64,000 nt of DNA from Aplysia californica (taxonomy: Eukaryota > Mollusca > Gastropoda > Aplysiida > Aplysiidae). The stretch is taken from assembly GCF_000002075.1 (NCBI RefSeq), contig NW_004798331.1, forward strand, positions 5,001 through 69,000, written 5' to 3'. Position 1 is the stretch's first letter; the number at the start of each line of letters is the position of its first letter. A program made the position numbers and the translations under genes. Positions 23,400 to 34,500 of this stretch are shown piece after piece. The notes under the pieces were generated by a model. The model ran no database searches. It saw only the letters and a program-made list of their open reading frames with translations, and was not told the origin of the DNA.

Positions 23400-23765
23400 C
23401 TGTGCTGGTAAAGCGCTGGATCTTTTTCGGTTAAGGTTTTAAAAGTTCAAGTCTCGGTAGTTGTGACATTTTATTATAGGTAGGCTACGGAGTATAATTG
23501 ATATGAATTTTCTTCAATGTGTACTCTCTTTCTCTTTACTGAAATTTTAAAAAAAATTTAAATTACATTCATCCATAGTTTGGGTGCTTAGTTTGCTCTG
23601 TTGATATTGTCTGACTAGAGTGTGGTTGAATCTGGTTCAAATCCACTATGGAACATCCTTGCATTTGGAGTTTTCAAGGCATTTCCTTCACCACTTTGCT
23701 CAGTCTTATTGGAAGTGGACGTTAAGTTTGGAGGTCCCATCTCTAATATAGTACTGTACTGCTGA
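23400..23765 (+). mobile_element. tRNA-derived SINE copies, degenerate
   Basis: Two head-like segments (near 23405 with GTTCAAGTCTC, and near 23625 with GGTTCAAATCC) precede a body with GGAAGTGGACGTTAAG and TTGGAGGTCCC. The same body follows the head at 48736-48964 and near 55925-56130. Confidence 0.5.
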
Positions 23766-24095
23766 AAGAGGTATTATACATATGCCAATCTATTCTAAGT
23801 GCCTATTCAAAAAAGTAACAAACGGAAAATACGAAAACATTTTTTTTTGACATTTCAATTTAGCTGAACCTTAAATTGATATATATTATAATACAAGTCA
23901 CCTGAACTCTGATATGGACCTATTTTCTATACATTTTTCTTTGTATCGACCAGTCTAAATGAATTGTTTCAAATATTTTTGAGTGCGAGGTCAAAGTTCA
24001 TGAGTGACCCCTTAGATTTCTATACAGTTTGTTGAAATGTTCAGCTATTAATGTTCATAGAGGAGAATGCATTTAATCTATTTAAAAACAAAATA

Positions 24096-24253
24096 CGGTG
24101 GAGTCCACTTAAATCGAACTTGGTTTTGAAAGGAAGTAAAATCCTTGATTTAAAAAAAAATTAGAATTAGAGCATCCGCTCTGGAGTGAAAACACCGCTA
24201 AGCTGAAGAAAATCTGACAATCCCACAAATTTCGGTCTAAGCTGACTCCACTG
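24096..24253. mobile_element. TA-flanked MITE (158 bp)
   Basis: Ends CGGTGGAGTCCACTTAAATC and the inverse of CAGTGGAGTCAGCTTAGACC, each bordered by TA. It is Tc1/mariner- or pogo-like, and a partial copy lies at about 50470-50567. Confidence 0.7.
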
Positions 24254-24599
24254 TACAAATGAAAATAGTGCTTTTTCTATTCAGCTTTTAACTATCTGGT
24301 AAACTTATGATACACGACTTCCTACTTTCTGCCTTTTTTGGGCAGCTTCCTAGCATTTTTAGGATGTGCTTTCACTTTGGAGTAGCCTTTTAATTTTTCA
24401 AAAATTAAATCACAAGTGCATTGTACAAATAGAATGATGATCACAGCATAAAAAAACGACCCCCACTAGTTCTCAAAGCCATATACTTCGTAATCTGCTG
24501 TGCTACTGCAACTGCCCATATTAATGTATTATTACCGCTCTGTGCTTACATCATGTCAAACTTTACTACACTGGAACAAGACATGATACTTTTTACTTA

Positions 24600-24800
24600 T
24601 GTCTGTGGTGTAATGGTTAGGCTTTTTGCTGATGCATGGAGCAGATGTGAGTTTGATTCCTGGGTGAGGACTTTTTTCATTATGTAATCTCATCTGTCTT
24701 CGTGGACATTGTATCCTTCTCAGTCTGGGTAAGCCCTAACAGGCAAGGTCAATGCCTGCCTCATAAACTATATAAATTGTGTTGGTGGGGGCGTAAAGTG
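24600..24800 (+). mobile_element. tRNA-derived SINE family B copy
   Basis: A box TGGTGTAATGGTTAGGC, B box GAGTTTGATTCC, body with TCAGTCTGGGTAAGCCC and tail AAATTGTGTTGGTGGGGGC. Confidence 0.7.
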
Positions 24801-25089
24801 TATACAGTTACAATTACCAACGCTAAAAGACATTTTTCTCAAAACTGTCACATACCTTACTTTCTCATTGACACCATTTACAAAACAAAAAATTTATATT
24901 TAAAAAAAACTTTTTGTTAGGACTGATTAGATCAGATCTCAGTATCAGAATTCACTGCTATTGCTATCACAAACTTTCCTGAAATGCATCATTTATAGTA
25001 TACTCATTTTGGTTAAAGGTAGACAAATGCACAAAAATGAAGAATGCTTAGGTAAAGACAGAGTAATGGAATCAGGGGGGAAATGGTGA

Positions 25090-25146
25090 ATAAGAGAGAG
25101 ATTGAGACAGACATAGAGAGATTAAGAGAGAGAGAAAGAGAGAGAG

Positions 25147-25203
<57 letters not shown>
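25090..25203. repeat. (GA)n microsatellite
   Basis: A pure GA core at about 25150-25201. Confidence 0.95.
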
Positions 25204-25204
<1 letters not shown>

Positions 25205-26169
25205 AGAGAAAGAAGCTCTCATAAAATGGCCAGAAAAGTAATCACGCTCACCCTTGCTATAATTTGTAAATCTTAAATGACAGTTTTGCTTTAAAAGTGG
25301 TATTGGGCATTGATCCCATGCACAGATCATGAATGAGTGGCATTCATTATGCTATTAAGCTCTTCTTTTTTTAAAAGCACAAATTTATGGGGAGTATATT
25401 ATCTGAGAATAGTTTTTCAAAAAATGCCTGTTGAGTGAGCTTGTACTTCAAGTTGGTGAATATATTATATGATGTTTTTTATATTTATATGTATATATAA
25501 ATATTTGTTCATATACATGGTCATGTTTTCACTCCACCTCAGTACCGGTAATACTGTAGGCCTAATTGTTAATGAAAGAAAAGCTGCTGAATACCTCATT
25601 CTTTAATCAAGGTTGTGAGAATATTTTGTATTCGTCTTTTTATCAATCTCTAAATCAACAGCTTACTGTGGCTCCATTGTAGTATTTTAATAAGCGTTTT
25701 ATAGTTCATAGAGAAAATACTTTCATCCTTCCAAAAAAACATTCATGTACATGTACGTCACTTATTTATCTTTAATCATTGATTGAAATTAATGAGTCAG
25801 CCTTTATTGTTTCACATGTGCCCCCTCCCCCCTCCAATTAAACTTAAACCAAAGAAATGTTCCTCATCTACAACTCACATAGAGTTTTGAACAATATCAA
25901 TATATGTGTTGTTTTTTTTATTCAATGGAATGTACATCATGTACTTATTGAGTGCTTGAGTGCTCAGCTTCATATGGGCGCAAGCAAAGTAATAAGAGAG
26001 GAACGTAAATATTTCTTCTCCATCATTGCATTTTATTGCATTATTTATTATTTAGGAAGATAATAGAAGGAACAAAATGGAAAATCTGTTCGGTTTCTTC
26101 AGTAGACATGACAGAATAATGGTCATTTAGTGCTGGGGAAGAAAAAAACAAGATCAGACTAAACAGAAT

Positions 26170-26380
26170 TGCAATTGTGGTGTGTTGGTAAAGCACTTTG
26201 CTGTTGCACCCAAATAAAGTGAGTTTTATTCCCATCCTTGGAGTTTTATCATTAAGCATCTGAGTCTGTTGAGGCATTGTATCCCACTCTGCTCAAGTTG
26301 GCCTTATACTAACTTATATATAGGCAGAGCTGAGGCAGTCTGTGTTGTAAATGATCTAAATTGTATTGTTTGAAGGTAGA
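26170..26380 (+). mobile_element. tRNA-derived SINE family B copy
   Basis: A-box-like GTGTGTTGGTAAAGCAC, B-box-like GAGTTTTATTCCC and tail GATCTAAATTGTATTG. Confidence 0.6.
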
Positions 26381-27418
26381 GCATCTACAATCCCAAGTTT
26401 TCCCATCGTTGAGTAAGTCTAACCAATAATTATTTCCTTCTGTATTGTATTGAACTTTTCAGGAACATGATGATGAATAGAGTTTTTTGCTGACCAGTAT
26501 TTTGAGGAAAGGGATGCAAACAATGAAATATAATGTCACATAATTCACGATCACGCAGCATTATATGTATGTATTCAAGCTTTTAAAAATCTATACAAGT
26601 TTATCAAAATAATACTTATTTATTGAGACAATAGTTGGGTTTTTTTGCATGTCAGTAAGAAACAGTGAACGTTTACTTTATAGCCTACTTGGTGTGTGTA
26701 TTTAGTATTGTCTCATTAATAATTTTTCTTTTTTTGATGTCTCATGTGTTCCCAAAGAATTAATTTTTAATTCATATACATGTAATATGACACAAACATT
26801 TTGTTGTTTCTAATCTGGTACTGTATGGGGATCAGGTAGATAAGGGTAAACAAGACATTTGATTTTCAACTCAGTTCAACTGGGGGGTGAAATGAATAGA
26901 GAACAAAAACCATGCAATTTGCTCTGATTAGTTCAAGTTTCAGTTCCTAGCTAGCCATGCACATTTGACCAGACAGATTAGGTCGGTGCTTGTACGGGGG
27001 GAAAAAAAGTAGTGGAGCAAACTACACCAACCATCTGCGCCCAATATGCAGTGATTGAAATGTGACTTAATGGCGATGAGTGGGTGTTTGGGGGCAAAAT
27101 TTCACTTTTTGCCTGTCTTTGCATGTTTTAGTTTTAGTAGCGAACAACACAGATGATAAAGTTGGGTTTTTTTTGTTAAAGTTCGACTCTATTCCAATGC
27201 ATGATTAGAGAGCACCGTGGTAGTTCCTATTTTTTTTCTTTTTTTGGGGGGGTTCCTATCTCTCCGTCCTTTTTGCTCTTTCCCAGCATTCAATGACTCA
27301 CTGTTCTTTTGTCCATGTGCTTCTCTTCACTTAAATCAAACTGAAATTGGATAATCTTTATATATCACTTCTCTCAATATATTGCAGGGAAAGTGTAAAG
27401 TCCGTGCTATAAATAATT

Positions 27419-27649
27419 GTGTCACGATGCAGCGGAATCAGGCGCTCATCAATTTGACAGTTTTTGTGCCTTTTATTACTTTAATCAACGTTTTTCAGTA
27501 AAACTAAAATCCACTCGAAATATGTTTTGAATGGACATATATGGTGTTGATCCAAAAAACTAGAATTTAATTTTAAATTGCCAGATCGGAGGGCGGTTTC
27601 TTCGATTTCATTATTTTGACGAGCGCCTGATTTCACCAGGAAACCTCAT
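27419..27649. mobile_element. Family R element, short copy
   Basis: Left GGAATCAGGCGCTCATCAA and right GACGAGCGCCTGATTTCACC are near-perfect inverses. The element is only about 230 bp, with an internal deletion compared with other copies. Confidence 0.75.
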
Positions 27650-27833
27650 AATATAATCATATGTTTTGAGGACTGCAAATTCGGTGCTTTGTGTATAGTT
27701 TTATTTTTTTTTATGTTCTAGTAATGAACGTGTAGTTTTAAAGTCTTTCTATTTTATAATAACTCATTTTTATGTCTTCATTTATGTCCACCATTATTTC
27801 AAGTCACAGTTTGATACTTTTATCATATTATTA

Positions 27834-28081
27834 TTAACCTTATCCGTACGCCCTGGGGTCATTTTGTACCCCCGGGTTTGTATTCTTCACATTTTAGAAT
27901 ACATCTAGTACGAAGACCTCTTTGAAACTTTCAGTATTTCTCAAAAATCCATTTTGACAGACTGCTATGCAAAGCGTTCAGATCAGATTATCGAGTTAAT
28001 TTCCTCTTTGGAAAGTGGTGGCACACAGTTCCCCACGTCATATGGATACGATAATAAAACACGACGTACGGATAGGGTTAA
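27834..28081. mobile_element. TTAA-flanked MITE (248 bp)
   Basis: TTAACCTTATCCGTACG on the left and CGTACGGATAGGGTTAA on the right are inverse, with TTAA at both edges, as in piggyBac-like elements. Confidence 0.7.
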
Positions 28082-28899
28082 TAAAACTGTTTTTTCTCCA
28101 AAAGTTTGTTTTTATCAAAAGTGTGAAAGAAAATCTAGTAACTGCAAACAGATTTTTCAGAGTGCTGTTTGTGTATGGAAATGTTTCCCTTTGGATAAGA
28201 AAGTAGAAAGGCAGTAAAATTTTGATGTCTTTTATGAATGATTGACTGATTCATGGTTGTGATTTTTAAACTCATCGCTTCCTGCATATTACAACAGGCA
28301 GTGACCTCACTTTCAACCCCCCCCCAAAAAAGGAGAAAAATATAATTCAGACAATCTTTCAACTTCTTTGACTATCTGAAGCAGCCTGTTGAGCTGTTTA
28401 TGCAAATATACAGTGTAGTTGTTTAAACTACATATAATTATTCTTTTGTAGGAAGTTGCGGGCGCTGTAAAGCTTTTACAACACACAGGAGAGTGTGGTC
28501 ATCTAAATGATAGTCAAATGACCTTTCAGAGAAGGGTCATTATGTTGGTTGATGCAACTGGTGTTTTGTCAAAGACGTCTGTACACATGCTTGTATGTTT
28601 GTCTATATAAGAAATGCAGCATCACATTTAGAGAGTCAAATTACTTTTGACTTCTGAAATTGTCATGAAATTTTACTTAATTCCACAATTGCAAATAAAT
28701 GTTCAAGCTTTAAGTTAAACTGGTGCTCTTTTGTTGTTTATGTTCTGTTAACAGTATGTGTTGCTGATTTTAATCTCTAGATTTGGTATAAATGAATTTC
28801 AAATTCACTATACTTAAAAGAAACTATAAGTCTTTTAAACATGATATCATGACCCAGTGTAAGAAGAAAAAGGTAATCGTCAGTTTTTTTGACGAATGG

Positions 28900-29240
28900 A
28901 GTTGTTATTATCGTCTTAATAAAGCTTGTTCATTTGTCTGGGTTTTAGTGAAGAAAAAAAAATACCAATCTATCTTGAAAAAAAGTCGAGATATTTGCAA
29001 TTGAAGGAGGTGGGGGTTGCCTGGGGTCAGAGATAAAATTACCAAGAAAATGGCTGGCAAAATTTTTTACTTTCAAAGCAAAGGTATCTGTAGAACCTGC
29101 AAATTTACATTTTTTTATTCCTCTGATCGACATTCTTCTGTAAAATCAACACAGATGTGTGTTTTCAAATAGAGACATAAAGTGTGTTGAGGGAAAAAAA
29201 TTGATTAAAATTTCCAGTTGTTCTTCTCAAGGTTCTATGA
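28900..29240. mobile_element. Family R element, truncated copy
   Basis: The internal sequence (GTTCATTTGTCTG, CTATCTTGAA, AGTCGAGATATTTG, GGAGGTGGGGG) follows the order in the copies at 48077 and 53311; the ends are lost. Confidence 0.6.
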
Positions 29241-29246
29241 TTATCG

Positions 29247-29270
29247 GGGGGGGGGGGGGGGGGGGGGATT
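29247..29270. repeat. Poly(G) run
   Basis: About 22 consecutive G, a likely site of length error. Confidence 0.95.
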
Positions 29271-29479
29271 TTCTCCTTTACTTTGCATCAGATGGTTGTG
29301 GTCTTGTAAAATAGATTCTTTACGTCATTATCAAAGGTCACCATATTCTATCTGTGCCACTGGGCTCTGCTTTTGATTATTTCTATACGGTAGGTTTTGA
29401 ATGGCCGGCAGAAAGCAATTCTAATTTGGCCCTTCGTTGATATTGCTTACAGAAATTTGATTTCCGAGTGACACAGTTA

Positions 29480-29610
29480 GTTATCAGTACATATGTATCT
29501 CCATCTGCTTGCTCGGATGTTGCATCCCACTCAGCCTAGATGGGCGCTGATGACAAGCTCAAAGAAGTCCACCTCCTAAATGATCAAAAATTGTGTTGAT
29601 GGAATCGTAA
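29480..29610 (+). mobile_element. SINE family B, body and tail
   Basis: It has CTCAGCCTAGATGGGCGC and a tail AAAAATTGTGTTGATGG, as in other family B copies. Confidence 0.5.
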
Positions 29611-30578
29611 AAAATTCATTTTATAGAAATAAAAGAGTCAAGAGGAATCAAGAGTTCAACCAAGGAAAAGTCGAAGAGGAGTCAAACAAAAACAGAACAA
29701 CAACATATCATTGGTGCCATTCTCTAAACCTGCAAATCATTGGAATAGTTATTTTAGAAGGGACAAAAACACATTTTTTACTCATTTAGATGTCTCTTAC
29801 AGTTTGCTGTTCCGACTTTATAGCTAACATACTACATATAAATTCTACTGGTAAAAGACTTTTGATCTTTACGTCATTGAGAATCACATGTTTAGAGAAC
29901 TTCACTGACACTTTATAAGTTGTATCTTAGTCAGTGAGGCTGCAAATCAAACAGAATGGATCCAAAAAAGTAGTCACTAAAATAAAAGCTCTCTGTATGT
30001 TGATCCAATCCTGTTGGTTATTAACATAATAATGGAACCAGAAAATCAAATTAAAGATATGGATCAAGAAAGTAGTTATTAAAATATATTAAAAAAACAA
30101 CTGTGCATGCTGATAAAATCCCATACTTTATTAACATTATTATAATGGAACAAGAAAATCATACAACAAAAAGTAGCTGCAAGAAATGCTTTCATATACA
30201 ATGTACAAGTTTAGAAATTGAAATAGTCAAATCCACAGCCAAATATTATTTCTCACTCAGAATCCAGCACTTTCTTATAGACTGAACATTCTGAAAAAGT
30301 TGTAACACGCAAGCAACATCAATAACTCACAGCTTGATCACAAAAGAACAAAGAAGTTAGTAAAGGAAAACCACTGAATGCACTTAGTCTTCAGGTCAGA
30401 CCAATCCGATTAAAAACAAGCAAAATATTGTTTTATTTAGCCATTCATTAAGCACCAGCTAATAACAATTTTCCCCACGTTGTTCCTGCATCAAGATGTA
30501 TTTAATACAGACTGTTTTGCCACACCTAACGCTGAACTTGTTAAAGAACATCGGCATATATAACAGTCACTCAGTGGG

Positions 30579-31269
30579 NNNNNNNNNNNNNNNNNNNNNN
30601 NNNNNNNNNNNNNNNNNNNNNNNNNNNNNNNNNNNNNNNNNNNNNNNNNNNNNNNNNNNNNNNNNNNNNNNNNNNNNNNNNNNNNNNNNNNNNNNNNNNN
30701 NNNNNNNNNNNNNNNNNNNNNNNNNNNNNNNNNNNNNNNNNNNNNNNNNNNNNNNNNNNNNNNNNNNNNNNNNNNNNNNNNNNNNNNNNNNNNNNNNNNN
30801 NNNNNNNNNNNNNNNNNNNNNNNNNNNNNNNNNNNNNNNNNNNNNNNNNNNNNNNNNNNNNNNNNNNNNNNNNNNNNNNNNNNNNNNNNNNNNNNNNNNN
30901 NNNNNNNNNNNNNNNNNNNNNNNNNNNNNNNNNNNNNNNNNNNNNNNNNNNNNNNNNNNNNNNNNNNNNNNNNNNNNNNNNNNNNNNNNNNNNNNNNNNN
31001 NNNNNNNNNNNNNNNNNNNNNNNNNNNNNNNNNNNNNNNNNNNNNNNNNNNNNNNNNNNNNNNNNNNNNNNNNNNNNNNNNNNNNNNNNNNNNNNNNNNN
31101 NNNNNNNNNNNNNNNNNNNNNNNNNNNNNNNNNNNNNNNNNNNNNNNNNNNNNNNNNNNNNNNNNNNNNNNNNNNNNNNNNNNNNNNNNNNNNNNNNNNN
31201 NNNNNNNNNNNNNNNNNNNNNNNNNNNNNNNNNNNNNNNNNNNNNNNNNNNNNNNNNNNNNNNNNNNNN
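30579..31269. other. Assembly gap (691 N)
   Basis: Undetermined bases near the 3' side of zswim7. Confidence 1.
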
Positions 31270-31345
31270 ACAGACACACAAGAGAAACAAAAGTACTATG
31301 CAAATTATTTAAAAGTTCACACTTCACACAAGTGGCCTAAGTTTT

Positions 31346-31348
<3 letters not shown>

Positions 31349-31397
<49 letters not shown>

Positions 31398-31424
31398 ACA
31401 CATACACACACACACAGACACACA
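31349..31424. repeat. (CA)n microsatellite
   Basis: It begins just downstream of the zswim7 stop codon on the minus strand. Confidence 0.95.
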
Positions 31425-31430
31425 AGATCA

Positions 31431-31535
31431 TCAGTCTATCTCTTTGATCATATTTCCAATCTCTGCGTCCGAGACACTTTGTTTCTTGCTGCGGCCCATA
31501 GCTTCTGACAACTGTATGGCCAGCACATGCTTGCA
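31431..31535 (-). CDS. zswim7: zswim7 exon 7, with stop codon
   Basis: It encodes CKHVLAIQLSEAMGRSKKQS and VSDAEIGNMIKEID before TGA, containing the CxH half of the zinc site. The acceptor is TATATTACAG. A CA repeat and an assembly gap follow downstream, so the 3' UTR is not resolved. Confidence 0.88.
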   Translation of the reverse strand, partial: CKHVLAIQLSEAMGRSKKQSVSDAEIGNMIKEID

Positions 31536-34500
31536 CTGTAATATAAAACACATTCAATTCAAATTTTGACACTATGACAAAGTGTGCTAGTGGTGGGAGA
31601 AAAACTGATCCTGGAACCGATTGCTGCAATTACTATTACTGCCATAGAAGAAAAGTAACAGTTACTTTTTTTTACTTTTTAAATTTATGCAAACTGTTCA
31701 GTGGTTATGCTATTTTAGCTTAAAACTATATTTTTAATAAGTTTACGTGTCAATGTGTTTGAAAGCGAGGATGTTTTGATGGCCATAGCTAGGTTTTGAA
31801 TTGATGATAGGACTTACAGAGTAGTCTTCTGACATACATAGCCTACAAATAAATGTAAGTCAATCTGAGGAAATCAGGAGTATTTTGTCTATGGGCCATT
31901 TTGAGTTTTTGTGCTTTTCTGAAAGCCGGGATCTTCCTGGTTGTTTTGCACTTTAAATTTTTCAATTATCTTTTCTAGAAGATATTGCATTTTGAAATGA
32001 CAAAATGTGGAAAAGTAAGAACTGTGAAAAACGCGTTCAAAGTTACACCTTTAAGTAAAGCTTTTTAATACCTGAATGCAAATGGAAAATAAATTGAGAA
32101 AAGATATTTTAAAGTGGTTTACAAGAAGCAGCTTTTGAATTATTTTCTAAAATGGTTGGCGAATCCCCTGGTATGTATGATCAAAATTGAACAGAACTGA
32201 CCACACCGACTATTTTGCCGGTATCTCTGTTCAAGATTTAGTGACATATTTCTGGCTTCCTCAGACTGGCTTATTGGCGCTCATATGACCTTATGCAGCT
32301 GCGAGCGCCGTAAAACCTCTACTAAAACAAAACAAAAAATAAAGACTGGCTTCCATATGATAAAAAACAGGAAAGTATGCGTAATGATGTAATGTCAACA
32401 CACGGATTGATAATGATTTTGGTTGAGTCCTAATCAACTAATCCATAATGTTGTGTCAGCCACAGATAGTTTCAAATTTTCTCAAAGTTCTGTCACAGGT
32501 TGAGGTTCATAATATTTGCACCTTTGCACCGCCATGCACCAACTGACTGAGTTGTACACACCTAAATAAAATATTGTAAATTCACCCCGCTGTACTCCAA
32601 GTGAACTGGCCGCCAAAGATACACACTACACAAAGCTCACAACACTCACTCATCTGGCTTTTGGATAATCTCACTTTCATATAACCTCATCTCACAGACA
32701 AAATATCTGGTGTCACCAGAGTGATATCAGTATCAGCCCGTTAGCTTCAAGGCTAGCAGGCTCTTGTGAAGGCTTTATTTTATGAGGACTTGTGTTTCAA
32801 GTCTACGGTACAGGTCTGAGGTGGCCTGAAGACTGACGGTCTTGGGGTAAATAAAAAACTGTTTGTCAACAGTTTTGTATTACCTGACCATACAGAGAAG
32901 AGATAAGAATATAGAATAATGATTTTTTTTTTTTTTTTTTTTTTTTTTAATAGGCACCAAAACCCCCTCTAATCAATACTAGCATGAGTCAGTGGTATGT
33001 TGTGAAGCTAAGAGCTTTAAAATGCAAAACTGACATCTCAAAAACATACTAACAGTCACTGACAGAAAACTTACCATAAGGTGATCCTCTTTCCGAAGCA
33101 CTGTAAAAGAAATGACAATGATAATTAAATACCTTTGACCACTAAGTTTAAAAGTCATTTACACTAAGGAAAGAATCATTAAACAGATGAACAATTTTGG
33201 GCAGAATATTCTGCCAGGTTACAATTCATACCAATAAATCTCCCCCAACCCCCCAAAAAGCTTTGCTAATCTAAGTAGAGAGAAGTGCATTCACTCAATA
33301 ACTGTCATTTAAAGCTTGGAAAAAAACCAAAGCAAATACACAGAAACTCCAGAAAGAAAAATCAGAAGTAGGAGCTACCAATGGCACACTCCCTTCCTTT
33401 TTTAGATAGCACCACTCCTTAAGTTGGCAGAACAAGAACAAGGAAGACGGTTAGTCGTCTGAGAACACAGTCAAACCTCGTTAAACTGCCCTCCCCATTA
33501 TATCAACAGCCCCGCCCCCTTCACCGCCAGGTTTTGCCAATGTGGAAAAAGGAACACTTAAACAATCATAGTAGTTGTACCATAACACCACCATCCACTG
33601 ACTGTCTTATTAAATAAGACAGTCTTAGTAAACTAAAGCAAACTTGCTCCTCTATAGCGTCAGCAAATATGTTGTCAGAGATATTTATACAATACATGTG
33701 ACGCACTACACATACTCTTTGGATGCTCGATAATCTCCTACCCCCACAAATCTCTGTAAGTTTAACTTATTTCTAGCCTTTGTCACTGATGTTCCCTTGA
33801 TTTGCACCGATTTTGAAAATGCCAAAAATTTTAACCTTTGGTCAATATTCAAGTGAAAATTGGAGAGAAATGTTAAAGCCGCCTTGAGAAACTTCAAAGG
33901 ATCTGCACCATCTCGGCCTGTCAGCAAAATATCTGGCATTGTTAGATCTCAGCCCAATGATCAAAAGGTGTGCGGATGCTTGTGAGGCTTTTATACTGTG
34001 AGGACGATTACTCTCAAGTCTTATGTGAAAGGTCTGAGGCGACCTGAGGACTGACCAGCATCTACAGGATGCTTGACACATTAAAGCTAACTTCTGATTA
34101 GGCATAAATTTTCAGTTTGAACTATGTATTGTTCAGCTGGAGCTGTACATGTAACTGGTTGCTACTCGTTTTTTCCCTTGCGCAGGGCAATTTCGCAAGA
34201 CAGATGTGGCCACAGTTTGTCTGTAGTCTCTACCAGTGCCACCACTAGTCAAGATGGCAACCAGTTCCATGCTGTAATACCACCAGCCCCACTGTACCGC
34301 CAACTTCATGCTTATCCCAAGGTAGGCAGTGTCATGAGGTTTGACTGCATATGTCTGAGCTAAGTCAGACAAGGGGTTGTGGCACATGACATAAATCTTT
34401 AAAATGTAAAAGAGAACCAAATACAAGAAAAATAAAAGAAACAAAGAATCACATCTATAACCAAAAAGCAGGGAAAAAAAAAGAAGAGAGGTAAAGAAGA

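Larger units (their letters stand above)
23376..30578. other. WD40 3' flank and intergenic region
   Basis: No protein gene is recognised. It holds tRNA-derived SINE copies (23400-23760, 24600-24800, 26170-26380, 29480-29610), small DNA elements (24096-24253, 27419-27649, 27834-28081, 28900-29240), a (GA)n tract and a G run. Part is presumably 3' UTR of the WD40 gene, but no clear AATAAA site could be chosen. Confidence 0.6.

Noticed and set aside
30491-31569. Long open frames on both strands
   Set aside because: Almost entirely N; the true coding part on the minus strand is zswim7 exon 7 at 31431-31535 in another reading.
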